Below are positions 8,402-16,885 of a DNA stretch of 64,000 nucleotides, piece by piece. The first letter of the stretch is position 1. The number at the start of each line of letters is the position of its first letter. The stretch is from contig NZ_AHBZ03000014.1 in the NCBI RefSeq assembly GCF_000238375.3, positions 496,001 to 560,000 of the forward strand. Direction: 5' to 3'. Origin of the DNA: Pseudoalteromonas citrea. Lineage in GTDB: Bacteria > Pseudomonadota > Gammaproteobacteria > Enterobacterales > Alteromonadaceae. A model generated the notes under the pieces. That model was not told where the DNA came from. It was given only the letters and a program-made list of their open reading frames with translations, and ran no database searches. The translations under genes and the position numbers were made by a program.

Positions 8402-9595
8402 CTACATTTTATTATCCAATGAATTATACTTTTCGATGTGGGTAAAGTTCGGGAGTATAGGGGCTATAGCATTTTCAATCTCTGACTTTGACCAAACACC
8501 TGAACGCTGTAGACGTTTAATTTCATCAATTATGCTTATTATCTCGGCTTTATTGTCAACATTTTTGCTAGGCTTGATTATTCCTACCTCCTTGAAAGCG
8601 CTCAAGTCAAGCGTATCATGCCCAGAAAAAAACTCTTCCTCAGGCTTTTCACCACTAGTATCACTTTGGGAGAAGTAACATGGCCATAAGCCCGAGGCGA
8701 TCAATTTTCTGGCTTCACTGCGAGCCTCACCTTCTGAGTCACACCTATATGGAGTAAAGCCATGTGACTGTATCACTGTTTCAGCTACATCAACAAAGCT
8801 TTGCAACACTATTTCTGAATTACTTTTTGGAAAGTAAATATCTTTATTCTCTCCAAGTAAGCAAGATATTAAGCATAATAACCCCGCTTCCTCCTGCGTA
8901 ATAAAATACCTTAATATATCTGTTGGTGCAGTTATAACCTGACGCTTTTCAATTCTTGTCTGAAAACTTTCTAATAAAGAGCCATTCGAAAAAGCAACAT
9001 TAGCAAAACGAGCTGTTGAAATATCTAGCTCTGTACTATATCCATATAATACTTTTTCCATTAATAGCTTTGAAGCACCCATAAAATTAGCTGGGTTAGT
9101 CGCTTTATCTGTAGAAACGGAAAAATACTTTTTTACTCCAGAAGAGACAGCTTGTTGTAGCGTTTTTTCTGTAGCTAGAACATTTGTCTCCAACATCCTC
9201 ATTAAAGTAAATTGGTCCCTTTCACTTCGGACATGTTTCAATGCTGACAGGTTTAATACGTAATCATACTGTCCATTTTGAGCATAAAACGCATCATATG
9301 TACTAGAACATATATCGAGTGAAAAAGTCTTGAATTCACCAGAAATATACCCAAGTTCACAACGTAAATCCCTAACCAATTCGGCTAAGCCATTTTCATT
9401 AATATCGACTGCATGTAAACATAACGGGCTTCGCCTGAATATTTGTTTTGTCACCGCTTGACCTATTGATCCACCAGCACCTATCACTAAAAAACGTGCA
9501 TTTGAAACTAATGTATTCAATATATCATTATGTTGTGAAACATCCTCATGAAACAGCGGACGGGTTCTACCTATCATTTTTAAAACATCAAGCAT
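8402..9595 (-). CDS. legB: UDP-sugar 4,6-dehydratase (LegB-like, CapD family)
   Basis: This 397-residue SDR enzyme has a glycine-rich NAD site (GAGGSIG, residues 39-45). The CapD-type active-site region reads STDKATNP, then MGASK at 172-176, where Met replaces the classical SDR Tyr as in the short soluble UDP-GlcNAc dehydratases. It should convert UDP-GlcNAc to the 4-keto-6-deoxy intermediate that begins the pathway. The C-terminal third (about residues 255-397) is rich in charged residues. It follows the Maf gene by 27 bases and precedes legC. The upstream ATG has no good ribosome-binding site; Met7 is an alternative start. Confidence 0.85.
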   Translation of the reverse strand: MLDVLKMIGRTRPLFHEDVSQHNDILNTLVSNARFLVIGAGGSIGQAVTKQIFRRSPLCLHAVDINENGLAELVRDLRCELGYISGEFKTFSLDICSSTYDAFYAQNGQYDYVLNLSALKHVRSERDQFTLMRMLETNVLATEKTLQQAVSSGVKKYFSVSTDKATNPANFMGASKLLMEKVLYGYSTELDISTARFANVAFSNGSLLESFQTRIEKRQVITAPTDILRYFITQEEAGLLCLISCLLGENKDIYFPKSNSEIVLQSFVDVAETVIQSHGFTPYRCDSEGEARSEARKLIASGLWPCYFSQSDTSGEKPEEEFFSGHDTLDLSAFKEVGIIKPSKNVDNKAEIISIIDEIKRLQRSGVWSKSEIENAIAPILPNFTHIEKYNSLDNKM

Positions 9596-9622
9596 GTTAT
9601 TTAATTCAACTTTAATTTATTT

Positions 9623-11770
9623 CTAAATTTGACTTGGATTTAAATAATCACAGAACTTTCGGTAATTAGAACCAAAATCAGCCTGTATACTATTAATATA
9701 ATTAATCCAAAGGTTATTGAGCTGCTCATAACGTTGCAAGGTAAACTCATCGTCCTCATAACTGTATAACAGTGTAATAATCGGGCAGTGAAAATATAAT
9801 AACGACCCTTTTAAAATATGAAATAGATGACTCGCGACGGTGCCTCTCAATGAATATATATATTGCTCTTGCCTTTTTAAGTTAGACGCAGCTTCAGCTC
9901 GGCTATTTACGCTTTCATGACATATGCTCTTTAAATGTTCACATACGTCATTGAAAATACCCACCCCAACAAACTCATCATTGATATTTAAAGATAAAGG
10001 ACAATAAAAGTCTCTTTTAATTGACTCTACAACAGTGTCTATCTCGATTGTCGAGGGGATTGGTAATAACTCCTGTGCACTTACCGGAACTGCACCTTTA
10101 AGCTTGGCTCCATTACCCACATTGTAGAAAGTAATATTCGGATAGGTTGAGATTAAGCTTTCAATTTGTCTATGTGATAATTTATATAAATCATTAGTAT
10201 AAACAAAGCCAGTTAAATTACCCTCTAAAGTATTTTCTGTTACTCCTGGGCTGTGGTAACCAGGTTCGTCTGGTGAGTTTCTATAGAAACTAAATTTACT
10301 ATGGTGTTTTCCAGAAACACAGTTACCGTTGTCTACCCCAAACAAATAAATATGTTTAAAGCCTAAATAACTAAAAATACTACATGCCGTATTAGAAACG
10401 AGTGGATTGCTGAACGAAGGTAATGGTAGCGTTATTTGCTGATTTTGAAATGCTAAGATTCTCAGTAAATCAGTGCCAGATTCATTTCCCTTCAAAGCTA
10501 ATCCCGACCACTTATAGAGCTTTGTTGTATCAGGGTATACCACATTCACACTGAGTAAGTTTGTTTTTAAGTACTCTTCTTTAGGTAACACATCTTCGAC
10601 AATTTTATAGTTTGACAAAGGTCTTTCAACGAGCACATGAAAATCACTTTTAATACCTAATTTAACTAATGATGCTAAAGCTGAACCAGCTGCAACTATA
10701 ATTGCTTTTCCTTGCTGTTGTTTGATGAAATCACTTGCTTCATCCAACGAAGGACCATTACCTATGATAAAAACAGGCACATCTTGAAATTTGAAATCTT
10801 TTTTGTCTACGTCTTTTAAAAAGCTAACTTGACTTTCAGCGTGATGAATAGAGTGAGCTAGTCCAGTTATTGCATCATTATAAAACCCATGTCCAGTTTG
10901 AAATTTAAAGTAATCTTCAAACCAAATTTTTACGATGTCATTTAAACTAGAGTTCGGAATGTGCTGATAACAAAAAGAACGCACTAGCGCTTGAGAACCT
11001 ATAGATTCAGTAATAACCTCGAGATCAGCAATAAGGGTACTTTCAGACACACCTAAGAGAAAGTATAAGTTACTACCTTGTTCATCAATACGCTCAATAA
11101 TACTCGCCCAGTCTGTACAAAATAAACTAGCAAAAAACACTTCAAAGTCAGGCTCAATCAAGAATGTATAATCAAATTGGCATCGTTCCATAAGCATTGT
11201 TACATGATAGCCAAGGCCTAACCCAAAAATCATCGCTGTGGGGAACGTATCAGGCAGACTTTTTAACTTGGGTTGTTTTGCCTCTTTATTCTCACGCATT
11301 ATTGCGCCAAGGTCTACCATGTAATTGGTATGGATCCTATCGTCACTTTTCCTTTTTGGATAACTACTATAATCAGTAACTGTAAAATATGCGTTATTAA
11401 TATGCTCCGTAACTTGCTTTTGAGCTTGTTCAATAGGGTCATCTCCGTATAAAGGTACTGGCATACCCTTTGGTACAAAGTTCCCATGACCGCTTTGTGT
11501 CACATGCAGGCAAAAATCATCTCGTAACTCGAACTCTTCAATCGCTTTACCTAGGTCAGGATAATATTTATTTATACATACGATATTATGTTCAAAACGA
11601 GCGTTCGCTTCCTCTGAAAAAGCAGCTTCTCTTTTTTGATGCGCGATTGTGTGGGATATGCTTTCATCTAACTGATTAATTTGGGTTTGTAACGGCTGAT
11701 TGTGTTTGTTTTTATTCATATAGAGATCACAGGTTTCTGTAGACATCAAGCTTCTTTTTATTACCGACAT
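9623..11770 (-). CDS. Motility accessory factor (Maf) flagellin glycosyltransferase
   Basis: The 715-residue protein belongs to the Maf/DUF115 family, which transfers nonulosonic acids onto Ser/Thr of flagellin. The central MAF domain starts near residue 331 and shows the GNGPSLDE motif at 337-344 and a second conserved region with GVDNG. An N-terminal Rossmann-like part with FGLGLGYH and IEPDFE is also typical. It sits between the flagellin chaperone genes and the sugar pathway, so it probably uses the CMP-sugar made here in the cytoplasm before export. The start is uncertain: the ATG at 11746, with AAGAAG upstream, is as likely as the ATG at 11770; both overlap the fliT-like gene. Confidence 0.88.
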   Translation of the reverse strand: MSVIKRSLMSTETCDLYMNKNKHNQPLQTQINQLDESISHTIAHQKREAAFSEEANARFEHNIVCINKYYPDLGKAIEEFELRDDFCLHVTQSGHGNFVPKGMPVPLYGDDPIEQAQKQVTEHINNAYFTVTDYSSYPKRKSDDRIHTNYMVDLGAIMRENKEAKQPKLKSLPDTFPTAMIFGLGLGYHVTMLMERCQFDYTFLIEPDFEVFFASLFCTDWASIIERIDEQGSNLYFLLGVSESTLIADLEVITESIGSQALVRSFCYQHIPNSSLNDIVKIWFEDYFKFQTGHGFYNDAITGLAHSIHHAESQVSFLKDVDKKDFKFQDVPVFIIGNGPSLDEASDFIKQQQGKAIIVAAGSALASLVKLGIKSDFHVLVERPLSNYKIVEDVLPKEEYLKTNLLSVNVVYPDTTKLYKWSGLALKGNESGTDLLRILAFQNQQITLPLPSFSNPLVSNTACSIFSYLGFKHIYLFGVDNGNCVSGKHHSKFSFYRNSPDEPGYHSPGVTENTLEGNLTGFVYTNDLYKLSHRQIESLISTYPNITFYNVGNGAKLKGAVPVSAQELLPIPSTIEIDTVVESIKRDFYCPLSLNINDEFVGVGIFNDVCEHLKSICHESVNSRAEAASNLKRQEQYIYSLRGTVASHLFHILKGSLLYFHCPIITLLYSYEDDEFTLQRYEQLNNLWINYINSIQADFGSNYRKFCDYLNPSQI

Positions 11771-12050
11771 GCTTCACTAGTTTATTATAAGTTAGTTTTT
11801 GCTCTGTCTCTACGCAGCTTATTAAATTTGAATAGCGTGTATAAATTTCATTTAATCTATCCACCTCATCTTGATTCAACGTGACGTCTGGGGATTCAAA
11901 AACTGACCGTAATGTTCGTTCAATAAGTTGACAGGTATCTACAATATTCGTTATTTCTTTGGGCTCAGGACTATTATTAAGCACCTCACTGACTTTATCA
12001 ATAAGGTTGCCTATTTGCTGGATTTTATCCAGCATTGGCATCACTACCAT
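11727..12050 (-). CDS. FliT-like flagellar protein
   Basis: This small, mostly alpha-helical protein (about 107 residues) lies directly after fliS, where many Alteromonadales and Vibrio carry a FliT-like export chaperone. No catalytic motif is seen, and similarity to enteric FliT cannot be judged by eye, so the call rests on position, size and helical, charged composition. Several starts are possible in frame (TTG 12059, ATG 12050, ATG 12041, ATG 12035). ATG 12050 has GGGG just upstream. The gene overlaps the fliS end by up to 26 bases and the maf start by about 20 to 44 bases. Confidence 0.6.
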   Translation of the reverse strand: MVVMPMLDKIQQIGNLIDKVSEVLNNSPEPKEITNIVDTCQLIERTLRSVFESPDVTLNQDEVDRLNEIYTRYSNLISCVETEQKLTYNKLVKHVGNKKKLDVYRNL

Positions 12051-12453
12051 TATCCCCAAGTGTTTTCTCTCGGATAGAGTATGGGATAGCGTCCCAAGCT
12101 GATTTAATCTCTTTCAAAAGCATCGATACTTCCTCGACAATTGACGAGTCATTTTTTAAGCTCGCATCTAATAATCTATCTATCATGTACGAATACAGTG
12201 AATACAAGTTCTCAGTAACCTCTCCACCAACTTCAAAGTCAAGGCAACCCCTTAAAGCTTCGATAATAGCTGAAGCTTTTGAAATATGTTCAGCTTTTGC
12301 CTCTAGGTTTTTCTTATCAATTGCCACCTTTGCAAACACCATTTTTTCAATTGCGCCAGACATCAGCATTTGAATAATTTCATACCTATCAGCGCCCGCA
12401 ACGCGAGTCTTCAAAGCTTCTTTTTGATAATTTTTTACTTTTGCATTATACAT
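12025..12453 (-). CDS. fliS: Flagellin export chaperone FliS
   Basis: FliS binds the C-terminus of newly made flagellin in the cytoplasm and keeps it from polymerising before export. The 142-residue protein shows the family start (YQKEAL) followed by the helical bundle with LMSGAIEKM, and SLYSYMIDRLLDAS. AAGGTG lies at good distance before the ATG. The gene lies nine bases after fliD and overlaps the fliT-like gene. Here it is upstream of the glycosylation genes, so the timing of folding, glycosylation and export may be linked through one transcript. Confidence 0.92.
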   Translation of the reverse strand: MYNAKVKNYQKEALKTRVAGADRYEIIQMLMSGAIEKMVFAKVAIDKKNLEAKAEHISKASAIIEALRGCLDFEVGGEVTENLYSLYSYMIDRLLDASLKNDSSIVEEVSMLLKEIKSAWDAIPYSIREKTLGDNGSDANAG

Positions 12454-12462
12454 TATAACACC

Positions 12463-13890
12463 TTAATTATTTGACTTGGTAAAGCCTGGTAAATTAGCAA
12501 GTTGCGCGCCTAAATAAGACTGAGTTTGCTGCATATTAGCAAGTAAAACATCTAATCCAGAGTATTTTTGCCTAAGCCCAGCTTCAAAAGACTCCATTCG
12601 AAACTCATGGTTTTCAACATCATCTTCTAGCTCACTCAACTGCCCATTCAACGAAGTTTCCCTTTGTTTGATAAGGCCCGATGAGTCTATATAGTTACCT
12701 AACAAAGTTTCTAAATCTTTCGCAACCCCATTATCCCCTGCAAATGCCTTGCCAATATCATCAAAATTCTCATCCATTGCCTCATCTAAACTTCTTACCA
12801 ATGATGATTTTTCTAAATATCCATCTTTCTTAACACCCAAGCCTATATCAAAAATAGAGCCAAAAGGACCTGCGTCAGTTAACGTTTTACCTAACGTATT
12901 TATGAGTTGGTCACTTAAACTCCTCATAGATGAATCACCATTGAGCGGTTTGCCTATCCTAGTTTGAAAACCTATATTTCCAATTAAGTTGTTATAATTT
13001 GTTACTAACTCGTCAATCAGCGTAGAGACTGATTCTTTATCATAATCTATATTTAATTTTGCTGTTTCTGGAGAACCGGCATCATCATCCTCACTGACTT
13101 TTAATGCCTTGATTGTCATATCTTGAACGGCATCTTTAAAAGTATTCGTAGCGCTATTTACCGTTAAACCATCCACTGTAATTATTGCATCTTGAGCCAC
13201 GTCATCCGCAGCGATTGTCATGCCCCCACTGGGGTTCGTTGATGCATCATAGGTTTCAATCGCATCTAGCTCTGATGTATCGCTGGTAATTACCAGATCA
13301 TTACCCGAACCACTTGCACTAGAAGTAAGTACTAGCTTTGACCCTATAGCAGGGTCGCCAGTATTTACAATATTAGCTGTCACTCCAAAGTTATCTTCTG
13401 CGGAGTTGATTGCATCCCTCAGTTCAGCAAGTGTTGCACCGGCACTCAGTGTTAAATCGAATGTATTATCTGCCCCAGCTCCAAAGGTTAATGTACCTCC
13501 AGATGCGGTTACTACATCATCTACTGACGAAAATGCATTATCAGCACTTACAGCTCGGCTCCCCTGAGCCAATTGCGTCACTGCAATATCAAAACTACCC
13601 ACCGAAATATCAGAAGTTGGCGTTACACTTATCAAGTCGCCGCTAGTTGGCTGAGTTATCGTTGCAGCCCTTTTCCCAAAGTTATCTGGATCAGCTAGCT
13701 TTTCAATCGTATCGTTTAATTGTGAGATAGCCGACTTCACTTCACCGATTGCAGAGAGCTCTACCTTGAGTGATTCTTCTTTTTTTGCAAATGCGGTAAT
13801 TTTCGGACCACTTTCAGCGTCAACTGACGCTTTAATGATACTTTCTAAGTCTAAGCCTGAACCGATACCGGCGGAAGTTATAAGTGGCAT
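12463..13890 (-). CDS. fliD: Flagellar filament cap FliD
   Basis: FliD is the pentameric cap at the filament tip that helps flagellin subunits fold into place. The 475-residue protein begins with SAGIGSGLDLESII, the usual FliD N-terminus, and ends with a long coiled-coil region (about residues 395-460) of the FliD_C domain. I use the ATG at 13890 because GGAG lies at the right distance upstream; an in-frame TTG 12 bases earlier is less likely. The gene follows flaG by 25 bases. The variable middle is rich in Asp, Ser and Thr, as expected for a surface-exposed region. Confidence 0.93.
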   Translation of the reverse strand: MPLITSAGIGSGLDLESIIKASVDAESGPKITAFAKKEESLKVELSAIGEVKSAISQLNDTIEKLADPDNFGKRAATITQPTSGDLISVTPTSDISVGSFDIAVTQLAQGSRAVSADNAFSSVDDVVTASGGTLTFGAGADNTFDLTLSAGATLAELRDAINSAEDNFGVTANIVNTGDPAIGSKLVLTSSASGSGNDLVITSDTSELDAIETYDASTNPSGGMTIAADDVAQDAIITVDGLTVNSATNTFKDAVQDMTIKALKVSEDDDAGSPETAKLNIDYDKESVSTLIDELVTNYNNLIGNIGFQTRIGKPLNGDSSMRSLSDQLINTLGKTLTDAGPFGSIFDIGLGVKKDGYLEKSSLVRSLDEAMDENFDDIGKAFAGDNGVAKDLETLLGNYIDSSGLIKQRETSLNGQLSELEDDVENHEFRMESFEAGLRQKYSGLDVLLANMQQTQSYLGAQLANLPGFTKSNN

Positions 13891-13915
13891 GTGTATCTCC
13901 AAAATTCATTGTGTT

Positions 13916-14302
13916 CTATGCGATACTGTCGAGTAAAACACCTTTACTTGTTAATTTATCGGCAAGTTCATCCAAAGCCTTAGCAACTTCGCGAAATTCC
14001 TCTGAAGGAATCTCTCTAATCACTTCATCATTTCCTTTGTCAACCACACGAATATAAGGTGGGTCGCCATTTTCATCAAATTCAAATGACAAGTTTGTCG
14101 TTACGGGAATGAATTTATCTAATTTTTCTAAGTTCTTTTTTACATCCTCAAGCAAAAACTGATTATCTGCAAACTCATCTAACGCTCTTTCTTCTTTACC
14201 ACGCTCTTGAACCTGTTGCTTGTCGACCGTTGAGAATGGTTTTGCGGTAACATTATCAGTCAAAATATTGGCGGTAACATTTAAAGGGTCAATATCTTTC
14301 AT
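13916..14302 (-). CDS. flaG: FlaG family flagellar protein
   Basis: The 128-residue protein has the FlaG C-terminal domain, with LSFEFDENG, then VRVVD-like VVDKG and the IREIPSEEF motif near residue 100. FlaG affects filament length in some polar flagellates. The N-terminal half is charged and of low complexity. The ATG at 14302 has AGGAGA upstream. It stands between flagellin 1 and fliD, in the same order as in Vibrio and Shewanella flagellar clusters. No separate promoter is evident, so expression probably comes by read-through from the flagellin 1 promoter. Confidence 0.88.
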   Translation of the reverse strand: MKDIDPLNVTANILTDNVTAKPFSTVDKQQVQERGKEERALDEFADNQFLLEDVKKNLEKLDKFIPVTTNLSFEFDENGDPPYIRVVDKGNDEVIREIPSEEFREVAKALDELADKLTSKGVLLDSIA

Positions 14303-14336
14303 AATAGATCTCCTGAAACACTACTTAATTATAGTA

Positions 14337-14375
14337 TACGCCAAGTCCAGACGCCTGGCATCTGAAATTGGCGTA
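14337..14375 (-). other. Stem-loop between flagellin 1 and flaG
   Basis: TACGCCAA (14337-14344) pairs perfectly with TTGGCGTA (14368-14375), with a smaller CCAG/CTGG stem inside. No T-run follows on the minus strand, so this is not a classical terminator. It could slow or partly stop transcription from flagellin 1 into flaG-fliD, which would keep cap genes below flagellin level, or protect the flagellin mRNA 3' end. Confidence 0.5.
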
Positions 14376-14385
14376 ACACAACAGA

Positions 14386-15345
14386 TTAGCCGAGTAATGA
14401 TAAGGCTACCTGAGGTCTTTGATTTGCTTGACTTAAAATCGAACTACTAGCCTGTTGTAAGATCTGCATTTTCGTTAAGTTTGCAGTTTCTTGGGCAAAA
14501 TCAGTATCACTGATACGAGATCGCGCAGCTGTCAGGTTTTCTGATACATTTGCTTGGTTACGTATAGTTGATTGGAATCGGTTTTGAATTGCACCTAACT
14601 CAGCACGTTTTTTATCTACCACTGCGATCATAGCATCCATCCCAGCCAAAACAGCTTGTGCGTTTGCCTGTGATGATACACTGATAGAACCTGCCTGAAA
14701 TGTATCTGAGAAAGTATAGCTGTTTGCAGCACCAGATACAGCACTCACACCATCAGATAAAGTCTGAAGAGATTGCCCCGAGATGCCTTCTGCGATACCA
14801 GCAATACCTGACAATGTAAAACCACCATTAGCCGAGATATCATTTGCGGTTCCATCGACATTTTTCATACTAAATGCAATCGTTTGTACTGCGTCTGCAC
14901 CTACTTGAAAATTAGCATCATATGAACCATCTAGTAGGTTTTGCCCACCAAAAGTAGTATCTTGTGCTACCCGGTTCACTTCTGATGATAGTGACTGGAT
15001 TTCTTCTTGGATCGCAAGCCTATCTTCATCTGTGTTTGAACCATTTGAAGCTTGTTGCGCTAGTGTACGGATACGCTGAAACATTTGCGTTGTTTCATCC
15101 AATGCACCTTCTGCTGTTTGTGCCAAAGAAATACCATCGTTTGCATTTCGTATTCCTTGGTTTAAACCATTTATTTGACCAGTCAGACGGTTTGATACTT
15201 GCATACCTGCCGCGTCATCTCTAGCACTGTTTATGCGCATACCGGAAGATAACCGTTTAAACGATGTATCCAACGAGTCTGCTGAATTACTCAATTGTCT
15301 TTGTGCGTTCAAAGAACTCACATTAGTGTTTACATATAAAGCCAT
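14386..15345 (-). CDS. Flagellin 1
   Basis: This 319-residue flagellin has the conserved N-terminal D0/D1 region (SSLNAQRQL, LSSGMRINS) and C-terminal region ending with QANQRP and LSLLG. The middle is short, so the filament outer domains are small. It differs from the other two copies in ARDDAAGMQVSNRLTG near residue 40, where flagellins 2 and 3 read AADDAAGLQI. It is preceded by a clear sigma-28 promoter. Ser/Thr-rich segments between about residues 175 and 215 are likely glycosylation sites for the nearby Maf system, but the exact residues cannot be named. Confidence 0.95.
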   Translation of the reverse strand: MALYVNTNVSSLNAQRQLSNSADSLDTSFKRLSSGMRINSARDDAAGMQVSNRLTGQINGLNQGIRNANDGISLAQTAEGALDETTQMFQRIRTLAQQASNGSNTDEDRLAIQEEIQSLSSEVNRVAQDTTFGGQNLLDGSYDANFQVGADAVQTIAFSMKNVDGTANDISANGGFTLSGIAGIAEGISGQSLQTLSDGVSAVSGAANSYTFSDTFQAGSISVSSQANAQAVLAGMDAMIAVVDKKRAELGAIQNRFQSTIRNQANVSENLTAARSRISDTDFAQETANLTKMQILQQASSSILSQANQRPQVALSLLG

Positions 15346-15443
15346 AATAGCCTCCGCTTCATCTTAGATAAGGTAACTAGCGGGATACCCCTACCCTGCT
15401 AGATACCGTATTAGAGTCCTAGATTTATAGTTCTCTAATTCTG

Positions 15444-15470
15444 CTATCGGCGTATGAAGCGAAAGCTTTA
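15444..15470 (-). promoter_or_regulatory. Sigma-28 (FliA) promoter of flagellin 1
   Basis: On the minus strand the sequence reads TAAA, a 15-base spacer, then GCCGATAG. This is one mismatch from the FliA consensus TAAA-N15-GCCGATAA. It lies about 100 bases upstream of the flagellin 1 start, so flagellin 1 is a late, FlgM-controlled gene. Confidence 0.85.
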
Positions 15471-15502
15471 GCTAAATTTGTAAATAAATTAAAGTTTATT
15501 TA

Positions 15503-16465
15503 TTACCCTTGTAATAAGCTTAGTGCTGCCTGCGGTCTTTGGTTAGCTTGCCCTAATATTGTTTGGCTAGCTTGTTGTAATATTTGATTCTTTGTAAGCA
15601 TAGCTGTTTCCAATGCAAAGTCCGCATCTTTAATTCGAGATTTTGCAGAGGACAAGTTTTCGGAGATATTGGCTTGGTTTCTAATCGTTGATTGGAATCT
15701 GTTTTGCACCGCACCTAATTCCGCACGCTTTTTATCAACCACAGCTATCATTGCATCCATACCGGCAAAAACAGCTTGTGCATTTGCTTGTGAAGAAACA
15801 CTGATCGTACCAGCCTGAAATGTATCAGAAAAAGTATATGCGTTAGCAACACCTGATATAGCACTCACACCACTTGCCAAAGTTTGTAGGTTTGATCCAC
15901 CCACTGCAGCAGCTATGCCTGCAATTCCTGATAATGTAAACCCATTATTTGATTGAAGACTATTTGCTGTTCCACCAACATCTTGCATACTGAAGCCAAT
16001 AGTTTGCACAGCATCAGCACCTACTTGAAAGTTAGCAGCATAGGTACCATCCAACAAATTCTGACCACCAAATGTAGTATCACTTGCAACTCGATTCACC
16101 TCACTTGCAAGCTGTTGGATCTCTTCTTGAATTGCCAGTCTATCTTCATCTGTATTCGAACCATTAGCGGCTTGTTGCGATAATGTACGAATTCGCTGGA
16201 ACATAGATGTCATTTCATCCATTGCCCCCTCAGCGGTTTGCGCCAAAGAAATGCCATCATTGGCATTACGATTACCTTGTCCTAAACCTAGTATTTGCGA
16301 CTGAAGACGGTCTGTAATTTGCAGACCAGCAGCATCATCAGCGGCACTGTTAATACGTAAACCCGATGATAAACGTTTAAATGAAGTATCTAATTCATTA
16401 CCTGAATTGGTTAATTGACGCTGGGCATTTAATGCACTGACGTTAGTATTTACAAATAAAGCCAT
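15503..16465 (-). CDS. Flagellin 2 (sigma-54-type promoter)
   Basis: This 320-residue flagellin has the standard N- and C-terminal polymerisation regions (SALNAQRQL, LSSGLRINS; C-terminal GQANQRP, ALSLLQG). It is the most divergent of the three at the ends: the N-terminus is MALFVNTNVSAL and the C-terminus has an extra Gln. Instead of a sigma-28 element it has a sigma-54-type promoter. In Vibrio cholerae the essential core flagellin FlaA is the sigma-54-dependent one, so this copy is the best candidate for the core subunit. That role is inferred from promoter type. Confidence 0.95.
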   Translation of the reverse strand: MALFVNTNVSALNAQRQLTNSGNELDTSFKRLSSGLRINSAADDAAGLQITDRLQSQILGLGQGNRNANDGISLAQTAEGAMDEMTSMFQRIRTLSQQAANGSNTDEDRLAIQEEIQQLASEVNRVASDTTFGGQNLLDGTYAANFQVGADAVQTIGFSMQDVGGTANSLQSNNGFTLSGIAGIAAAVGGSNLQTLASGVSAISGVANAYTFSDTFQAGTISVSSQANAQAVFAGMDAMIAVVDKKRAELGAVQNRFQSTIRNQANISENLSSAKSRIKDADFALETAMLTKNQILQQASQTILGQANQRPQAALSLLQG

Positions 16466-16613
16466 AACTCATTCTCTCTATTTCAAGTCAAAGCTGAATT
16501 ACCTCAGCTTTAATTTACTAAATACAAGATGGCAATTTTTATCGTCAAAGCTATTTGCCGAAGGGGCAAAAAACTGCCATTTGCATGGTATTTAACTTAC
16601 TTAGAATGAGTGA

Positions 16614-16630
16614 TGCAAAAGGTAGGCCAA
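16614..16630 (-). promoter_or_regulatory. Sigma-54 promoter of flagellin 2
   Basis: The minus strand reads TTGGCCTACCTTTTGCA, which has GG and GC at the exact 10-base spacing and matches TTGG and TTGCA of the -24/-12 consensus. The predicted transcript has a leader of about 135 bases before flagellin 2. No sigma-28 element was found in this leader region. Confidence 0.8.
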
Positions 16631-16666
16631 ATAATAATAGTTCATTTATTATTTGTATATTTCATG

Positions 16667-16692
16667 AAAAAAGGGGCTAACAGCCCCTTTTT
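16667..16692 (-). terminator. Terminator downstream of flagellin 3
   Basis: GGGGCT and AGCCCC form a stem with a three-base loop, flanked by A-run and T-run so the full inverted repeat extends into AAAAAGGGGCT. The T-run works on both strands. It ends the flagellin 3 transcript about 200 bases after its stop codon and insulates the flagellin 2 promoter. Confidence 0.85.
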
Positions 16693-16782
16693 GAAGTTTG
16701 AGAGTGAGTGTCAATAAATTAGCATAAACATTGGCATAGTTCATGCTTATAAATACTTGTTCATTGAATTGATGAACAGTTT

Positions 16783-16851
16783 GGATTAAAGCTCCTCCGC
16801 TTTGCTATCCAATCCGGTGTCCGTGTTAATACCCCATCAAACACGGACACC
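16783..16851 (-). other. Two hairpins in flagellin 3 3' region
   Basis: GGTGTCCGTGTT (16816-16827) pairs perfectly over 12 bases with 16840-16851. Next to it GGATT/AATCC (16783-16787 and 16811-16815) enclose a small AAAGC/GCTTT stem. Neither is followed by a T-run on the minus strand. Together with the terminator at 16667 they make a strongly structured 3' untranslated region of about 200 bases, which could stabilise the flagellin mRNA or be processed into a small RNA. Confidence 0.5.
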
Positions 16852-16885
16852 CACTTCCTAAAATCATAATAACTTAATTTAAACC

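Noticed and set aside
1828-9595. Pseudaminic acid pathway
   Set aside because: A NeuC/LegG-type hydrolysing 2-epimerase is present instead of PseG (hydrolase) and PseH; this favours a legionaminic-type sugar.
16535-16549. Sigma-28-like GACGATAA before flagellin 2
   Set aside because: There is no TAAA at the right distance upstream, so only half of the promoter is present.
16554-16595. Second sigma-54-like element before flagellin 2 (GGCAG-T6-GC)
   Set aside because: The spacing between GG and GC is one base short of the strict 10, whereas the element at 16614-16630 fits exactly.
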